Below, in pieces: positions 59,701-64,000 of a DNA stretch of 64,000 nucleotides (within the stretch, counting starts at the first letter, position 1; the number at the start of each line of letters is the position of its first letter). This stretch comes from Methylobacterium terricola. GTDB taxonomy: Bacteria; Pseudomonadota; Alphaproteobacteria; Rhizobiales; Beijerinckiaceae. The notes under the pieces are model-generated. The model did not search any database and was not told the origin of the DNA. It worked only from the letters and a program-made list of their open reading frames with translations. The stretch is from contig NZ_VDDA01000002.1 in NCBI RefSeq assembly GCF_006151805.1, positions 124,001 to 188,000 on the forward strand, given 5' to 3'. The translations under genes were made by a program, and so were the position numbers.

Positions 59701-61068
59701 GTGAACGAATTCCGGATGCTCTCGACCAGCGGCATCCTCGGCTACGGCTTCGCCGAGGAATCGCTGAAGATCGGCATGACCTGGGAGCCGCACGTCATCG
59801 GCTGCGATGGCGGCAGCACCGATCCCGGTCCGTACTATCTCGGCTCGGGCAAGTCCTTCACGTCGCGCCTGTCGGTGAAGCGCGACCTGCGCCTGATGCT
59901 GCTCGCGGCGGTCGCGGCGCGCATCCCCTGCATCATCGGCACCTCGGGGGGCGCCGGCGGCGAGCCCCACCTCCAGGATACGGCCGCCCTGGTGCGCGAG
60001 ATCGCCCGGGAAGAGGGCCTGTCGTTCAAGATGGCCCTCATCCATTCCGAGCAGCCGAAGGACTGGCTGTTCGACCGCATCGCCGAAGAGAAGGTCCGGC
60101 CCCTTGGCAAGATGAAGCCCCTCGACCAGGCCACCGTCGAGCGGGCCGAGCGCATCGTCGGCATGATGGGGCCGGAGCCCTTCGCCCGCGCCCTCGACGA
60201 GGGCGCCCAGGTCATCCTCGCCGGCCGCTCGAGCGATCCGGCGCAATGGGCCGCCCCGGCGATGCGGGCCGGCATCCCGCCGGCCCCGGCCTGGTACGCC
60301 GGCAAGATGCTGGAATGCGGCGCGGAGCCGACCGTGCCGAAGGAGCCGGACAACATCTTCCTGCGCGTGCGCGACGATCACCTCATCTGTGAGCCGCCGA
60401 ACCCGATCCGCCGCTCGACCCCGCTCGCCGTGGCGAACTTCGCCCTGCACGAGAATGCGAGCCCGATCCACCACACCGAGCCCGGCGGCCTCCTCGACAC
60501 CAGCGCCTGCACCTTCGAGGCGGTGAGCGACCGCGCGGTCCGGGTCGGCGGCATGACCTGGACGCCGGCCCCGACCTACACGGTGAAGCTCGAGGGCGTG
60601 GAGCGCGTCGGCTACCGGGCGATCACGATCTGCGGCACCCGCGACCCGGTGCTCATCGGGCAGATCGACAGCTACCTGGCGACCCACCGCGACAAGGTCG
60701 CCGCCAAGGCCGCCGCCTTCGGCGTGCCGCCGTCGGACTACACGATGGTGGTGCGAACCTACGGCAAGGACGGCGTCATGGCCGCCTGGGAGCCGCAGAC
60801 GGCGATCACCTCGCACGAGCTCGGCTTCGTGGTCGAGATCGTGGGCAAGACGCAGGACATCGCCAACGCCGTCGTGGCGATGGCCCGCACCTCGATGCTG
60901 CACGCCGACTTCCCCGGGCGCCTCTGCAAGGAGGGCAACATGGCCTTCCCGTTCAGCCCGTCCGACATCGAGCTCGGCCCGATGTACCGCTTCAGCGTCT
61001 TCCATGTCGTCGCGCCGAACGATCCCTACGAGATGTTCCCGATCGAGTACGAGACGGTGAGAGGATAG
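59701..61068 (+). CDS. AtuA-like protein, DUF1446 family
   Basis: 455 aa from GTG 59701. Opens STSGILGYGFAEESLKIGM; VIGCDGGSTDPGPYYLGSGK and ILAGRSSDPAQWAAPAM are typical of the acyclic-terpene-utilisation AtuA/DUF1446 group, whose biochemistry is little known. It pairs with DUF4387 downstream, a common co-occurrence. It would act after the monooxygenase in a catabolic route. Confidence 0.82.
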   Translation: MNEFRMLSTSGILGYGFAEESLKIGMTWEPHVIGCDGGSTDPGPYYLGSGKSFTSRLSVKRDLRLMLLAAVAARIPCIIGTSGGAGGEPHLQDTAALVREIAREEGLSFKMALIHSEQPKDWLFDRIAEEKVRPLGKMKPLDQATVERAERIVGMMGPEPFARALDEGAQVILAGRSSDPAQWAAPAMRAGIPPAPAWYAGKMLECGAEPTVPKEPDNIFLRVRDDHLICEPPNPIRRSTPLAVANFALHENASPIHHTEPGGLLDTSACTFEAVSDRAVRVGGMTWTPAPTYTVKLEGVERVGYRAITICGTRDPVLIGQIDSYLATHRDKVAAKAAAFGVPPSDYTMVVRTYGKDGVMAAWEPQTAITSHELGFVVEIVGKTQDIANAVVAMARTSMLHADFPGRLCKEGNMAFPFSPSDIELGPMYRFSVFHVVAPNDPYEMFPIEYETVRG

Positions 61069-61070
61069 CC

Positions 61071-61397
61071 ATGCCGCGCATCCGCGATATCGCCCAGATC
61101 TGCAAGAGCAAGAACGCCGGGCCGTTCCTCGTCACGATCGACGTCCTGTTCGAGGACCATGCCGTCTACCGGGAGGTCAAGGCGACGGGGGTGCTCAACG
61201 CGGCCCTCTTTGCCCGGCTCTACGGCGTGCCCGAGGAGGACGTGCTGTTCACGCCCTACGACACCGCCGCCGCCTTCAAGGCCACCCTGCCGCGCCTCGT
61301 GCCCGCCGGCGACATCGGCGACACCGATGTGTACGGCGCCCAGCAGCACGCGCCCCTGCTCGACGTCGAGATCCCGATCAACCGCCCGGCTCCCTGA
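61071..61397 (+). CDS. DUF4387 protein, partner of DUF1446 protein
   Basis: 108 aa, two bases after the AtuA-like stop. Features: IAQICKSKNAGPFLVTIDVL, FARLYGVPEEDVLFTPYDTA and a C-terminal DVYGAQQHAPLLDVEIPINR. DUF4387 proteins are usually encoded next to, or fused with, DUF1446 proteins, so they probably form one enzyme. Confidence 0.82.
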   Translation: MPRIRDIAQICKSKNAGPFLVTIDVLFEDHAVYREVKATGVLNAALFARLYGVPEEDVLFTPYDTAAAFKATLPRLVPAGDIGDTDVYGAQQHAPLLDVEIPINRPAP

Positions 61398-61400
61398 CGC

Positions 61401-61433
61401 CGCCCGCCCGGAGGAACGGCGTCCGGGCGGGCG
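61401..61433 (+). other. GC-rich stem-loop between DUF4387 and transporter genes
   Basis: GCCCGCCCGG (61402-61411) pairs with CCGGGCGGGC (61423-61432), 11-base loop. No U-run, so partial termination or mRNA protection is more likely than full termination. Confidence 0.45.
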
Positions 61434-61511
61434 CTCCGCGACGGGCCGGACGTCCCACGCGCCAGCCCGGCTTGCGGCGACACGATCGAACAAAACTCGG
61501 GAGGACGATTC

Positions 61512-62864
61512 ATGCAGGCCGGCACCCCGCAGGTCGGGACGGCGGATACCCGCAAGGTCGCGCTGGCGAGCTTCATCGGGTCGACGCTCGAATGGTACGA
61601 CTTCTTCATCTTCGGAACGGCGGCCGCGCTCGTCTTCAACACGCTGTTCTTCCCGGCCGCCGACCCGACGACCGGGGTGATCGCCTCCTTTGCGACCTTC
61701 GCGGTCGGGTTCGTGGCGCGCCCCATCGGCGGCATCGTGTTCGGGCATTACGGCGACCGCCTCGGCCGCAAGGCGATGCTCGTGCTGAGCCTCGGCATGA
61801 TGGGCGGGGTGACCTTCCTGATCGGTCTCCTGCCGACCTACGCCACGCTGGGGGTGTGGGCGCCGGTCCTGCTCACGGCCCTGCGCTTCCTCCAGGGCTT
61901 CGCCGTCGGCGGCGAGTGGGGCGGCGCGACGCTGATGGTGGTCGAGCATGCCAGCCCGAGGAGCCGCGGCTTCTACGGCAGCTGGCCGCAGATGGGGATC
62001 CCGGCCGCCCTCCTCCTGTCCTCCGGCGTCATGGCGGCCGTCACCGGGCTCACCAGCACCGAGGATTTCGCCGCCTGGGGCTGGCGGGTGCCGTTCCTGC
62101 TCAGCGGCGTCCTGCTCCTCGTCGGCATCGTCATCCGGCACCGCCTCGCCGAGTCGCCGAGCTTCCAGCGCCTGAAGCAGACGGGCGGGCGCGAATCCCT
62201 GCCGATCGGCACCGTCCTGTCCCGCAGGAAGCGCCTGACCGCCCTCCTGATCGGCTCGCAGGCGGCGGAGAACACCTCCTTCTACGTCTTCGCGGTCTAC
62301 TCTCTCGCCTATCTCACTACGGCGCTGGGCGTGCCGCGCCCGGTCGTGCTCAACGCGCTCATGGTCGCGGCGGCCGCCTGCCTCGTCGCGCAGCCGCTCT
62401 TCGGCGCCCTGTCCGACCGCATCGGGCGCAAGCGGGTCTTTGCCGGCGGCATGGTGTTCATCGGCCTCTTCATCGTCCCGTTCTTCCTGCTGATCGCATC
62501 CCGCGACCCGGTCCTGATCACCGTCGCGATGGTGCTCGGCCTCGTCTTCGGGCAGGCGACGACCCAGGCGGTCCAGCCGAGCCTCTTCGCCGAGCAGTAC
62601 GAGGCGGCGATCCGCTACAGCGGCGTGTCGGTCGCCTACCAGTTCGCCACCGTGCTCTGGAGCGGCCCGACGCCGATCCTCGCCGCCGCGCTCTGGGCCT
62701 GGTCGGGGAGCTGGTGGCCGCTCGCCGGCTACATCGCCGCCGCCGCCCTGGTCTCCGTCCTGTGCATCCGGCCGCTGCGCGAGGCCGCCGGCGCCGAGCT
62801 CGGCGCGGCCGCCGCCGAGGCCGGGGAGCGCGACCCCGCCGCGCTCCGGGAGGCGGTGGCGTGA
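61512..62864 (+). CDS. MHS-family MFS transporter
   Basis: 450 aa, GGGAGGACG ribosome site. Opening ASFIGSTLEWYDFFIFGTAA and motif A GHYGDRLGRKAM are diagnostic for the metabolite:H+ symporters (shikimate, citrate, alpha-ketoglutarate type); twelve predicted spans. It would import the acid substrate of this operon. GTGA-type overlap with the following gene. Confidence 0.88.
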   Translation: MQAGTPQVGTADTRKVALASFIGSTLEWYDFFIFGTAAALVFNTLFFPAADPTTGVIASFATFAVGFVARPIGGIVFGHYGDRLGRKAMLVLSLGMMGGVTFLIGLLPTYATLGVWAPVLLTALRFLQGFAVGGEWGGATLMVVEHASPRSRGFYGSWPQMGIPAALLLSSGVMAAVTGLTSTEDFAAWGWRVPFLLSGVLLLVGIVIRHRLAESPSFQRLKQTGGRESLPIGTVLSRRKRLTALLIGSQAAENTSFYVFAVYSLAYLTTALGVPRPVVLNALMVAAAACLVAQPLFGALSDRIGRKRVFAGGMVFIGLFIVPFFLLIASRDPVLITVAMVLGLVFGQATTQAVQPSLFAEQYEAAIRYSGVSVAYQFATVLWSGPTPILAAALWAWSGSWWPLAGYIAAAALVSVLCIRPLREAAGAELGAAAAEAGERDPAALREAVA

Positions 62865-63754
62865 GGTTCCGGGTCGGGGCGGCCACCGTCACGCCGATCG
62901 TCGAGATGGTCGACCGCAGCTTCGACATGCTGCGCTTCTTCCCCCTCGCGACCGAGGCCGACATCGCCGCCAACCTCGCCTGGATGGCGCCGCACCACTT
63001 CGACCCGCACACCCGGCGCCTCCTCCTCTCGATGCATTCCTGGCTGGTCGAGGTCGGCGGCCGGCGCATCCTCGTCGACGGCTGCGTCGGTAACGACAAG
63101 CGGCGCGATGCGCGGCCCGACTGGTGCACCCTGTCGACCGCGTTCCTCGACCGGCTGGCAGAAGCGGGAGCCGCCCCGGAGGCGATCGACTACGTCCTGT
63201 GCACCCATCTCCACGCCGACCATGTCGGCTGGAACACGCGGCTCGTCGACGGGCGCTGGGTGCCGACCTTCCCCAATGCGACCTACGTCTTCGGCCGCCG
63301 CGAGCATGCCTATTGGCACGCGGAGCACGCGCGGGGTGCGGGCGGCCCGCATCTCCAGGCCTATCGCGACAGCGTGTTGCCGATCCTCGAGGCCGGCCGC
63401 GCCCTGATCGTCGACGAGACCCACGTGCTCGAGGGCGTGCTGCACCTGGAGCCCGCACCCGGGCACACGCCGGGCCACGTCGCGGTCTGGCTCCGTTGCG
63501 GGCCGGAGACGGCGGCCTTCACCGGCGACGTCGTCCACCACCCCGTCCAGGTGCTCAATCCGGACTGGAACTGCATGGGCTGCCTCGATCCCCCTGCTGC
63601 GGCGCGGACGCGGCGGCGCCTCCTCGCCGAGGTGGCGCGGACGAACGGCGTCCTGTTCCCGGGCCATTTCATGGCGCCCCACGCGGTCCGCATCGCGGAG
63701 AACGGGGACGGCTTCGCCTTCCGCTTCCTGTGCGAGGACGCAGGCCCCGCCTGA
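62861..63754 (+). CDS. MBL-fold hydrolase (lactonase-like)
   Basis: 297 aa from GTG 62861. HLHADH (116-121), later GHTPGHVAVW and the bridging Asp in FTGDVVHHP, and a final His in FPGHFMAPH give a complete dinuclear metal site. Resembles quorum-quenching and other lactonases in the metallo-beta-lactamase fold. It could hydrolyse a lactone produced by the Baeyer-Villiger-type activity some flavin monooxygenases show; inference. Confidence 0.78.
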   Translation: MRFRVGAATVTPIVEMVDRSFDMLRFFPLATEADIAANLAWMAPHHFDPHTRRLLLSMHSWLVEVGGRRILVDGCVGNDKRRDARPDWCTLSTAFLDRLAEAGAAPEAIDYVLCTHLHADHVGWNTRLVDGRWVPTFPNATYVFGRREHAYWHAEHARGAGGPHLQAYRDSVLPILEAGRALIVDETHVLEGVLHLEPAPGHTPGHVAVWLRCGPETAAFTGDVVHHPVQVLNPDWNCMGCLDPPAAARTRRRLLAEVARTNGVLFPGHFMAPHAVRIAENGDGFAFRFLCEDAGPA

Positions 63755-63772
63755 GAGCCCGCCTGCGAGGAA

Positions 63773-63791
63773 CCGCGCCCGACGGGCGCGG
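63773..63791 (+). terminator. Stem-loop after the MBL-fold gene
   Basis: CCGCGCCC (63773-63780) pairs with GGGCGCGG (63784-63791), three-base GAC loop. It lies between this operon and the next transporter gene; no U-run. Confidence 0.4.
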
Positions 63792-63844
63792 GAGACACCA
63801 ACGACCCTGCGCCGATGCGGCGCTGCGGCGAGGAGGAGACGCCC

Positions 63845-64000
63845 ATGACGAGGTCATCCATCGGATACCGGCTCGACCGGTTGCCGCGCGGCAAGTTCCA
63901 CACCCGCATGCTGTTCCTCGTCGGAGCCGGCATGTTCTTCGACGGCTTCGACATCTACCTCGCTGCCGGCGTTCTCGGCGCCCTGGTGCGCGAAGGCTTG
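63845..64000 (+). CDS. MFS transporter, N-terminal part (runs off the window)
   Basis: 52 residues seen, from ATG 63845 after a GAGGAGGAG site. HTRMLFLVGAGMFFDGFDIY is the first membrane span of MFS transporters of the sugar or aromatic-acid type. The gene continues beyond base 64000. It may serve the same pathway. Confidence 0.7.
   Translation, partial: MTRSSIGYRLDRLPRGKFHTRMLFLVGAGMFFDGFDIYLAAGVLGALVREGL

Overview
The window has the GC-rich composition and codon use of an alphaproteobacterium. A Methylobacterium-like or other Hyphomicrobiales host is my inference, since there is no rRNA or tRNA gene to anchor it. About two thirds (1 to ~44.0 kb) is a contractile-tailed prophage whose left end lies outside the window. 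The rest (~44.9 to 64.0 kb) is chromosomal catabolic DNA.

Prophage late region (+ strand, 1-36.7 kb): HNH-like gene, small and large terminase (with an HNH endonuclease gene between them), portal, a run of small beta-rich structural genes, head morphogenesis protein, DUF2213 protease/scaffold, cement and DUF2184 capsid proteins, connector genes, DUF3383 tail sheath, a second HNH-type gene, and tail tube. A regulatory and cargo island (16.0-19.2 kb) then interrupts the tail genes. It holds two divergent Arc-type repressors on a mirror-symmetric operator, a Tat-signal protein, an ORF6N antirepressor and two exported or membrane proteins. Tail genes resume with a tail assembly chaperone that has a -1 frameshift site (T TTT TTG), the tape measure, Dit-like, hub, spike, gp25-like, baseplate J and DUF2612 genes, three fibre/spike genes, lysin, holin-like and accessory membrane genes. 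A strong intrinsic terminator closes the run at 36.7 kb.

Prophage early/accessory region (36.7-43.9 kb): mostly short leftward genes in translationally coupled operons. Notable are an HNH/AP2 protein, an HTH regulator with palindromic operators, a ribbon-helix-helix gene coupled to a truncated ISL3-transposase-like gene, and, divergent from these, a DUF2829 (Tad2-like) gene. Four CGATATCG-type sites lie at this divergent promoter. Next to it is a frameshifted integrase remnant (44.05-44.87 kb) that lacks the catalytic domain.

Catabolic region. Unit A (44.9-56.1 kb): LacI regulator, ribose-type ABC importer (ATPase, two permeases, binding protein), an unknown helical protein, an MBL-fold lactonase-like enzyme, then a HisD-family dehydrogenase, a CRYL1-like hydroxyacid dehydrogenase and an SDR. 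One palindromic motif precedes both the importer and the HisD-like gene, so the two transcription units are probably one regulon. Unit B (56.5-63.8 kb): a second, divergent LacI regulator with its own operators, an FMN-dependent two-component monooxygenase with flavin reductase, an AtuA-like DUF1446 protein with DUF4387 partner, an MHS-type transporter and an MBL-fold hydrolase. The start of a further MFS transporter follows. Neither substrate can be read from sequence; both look like uptake plus oxidative breakdown of small organic acids, lactones or related compounds.
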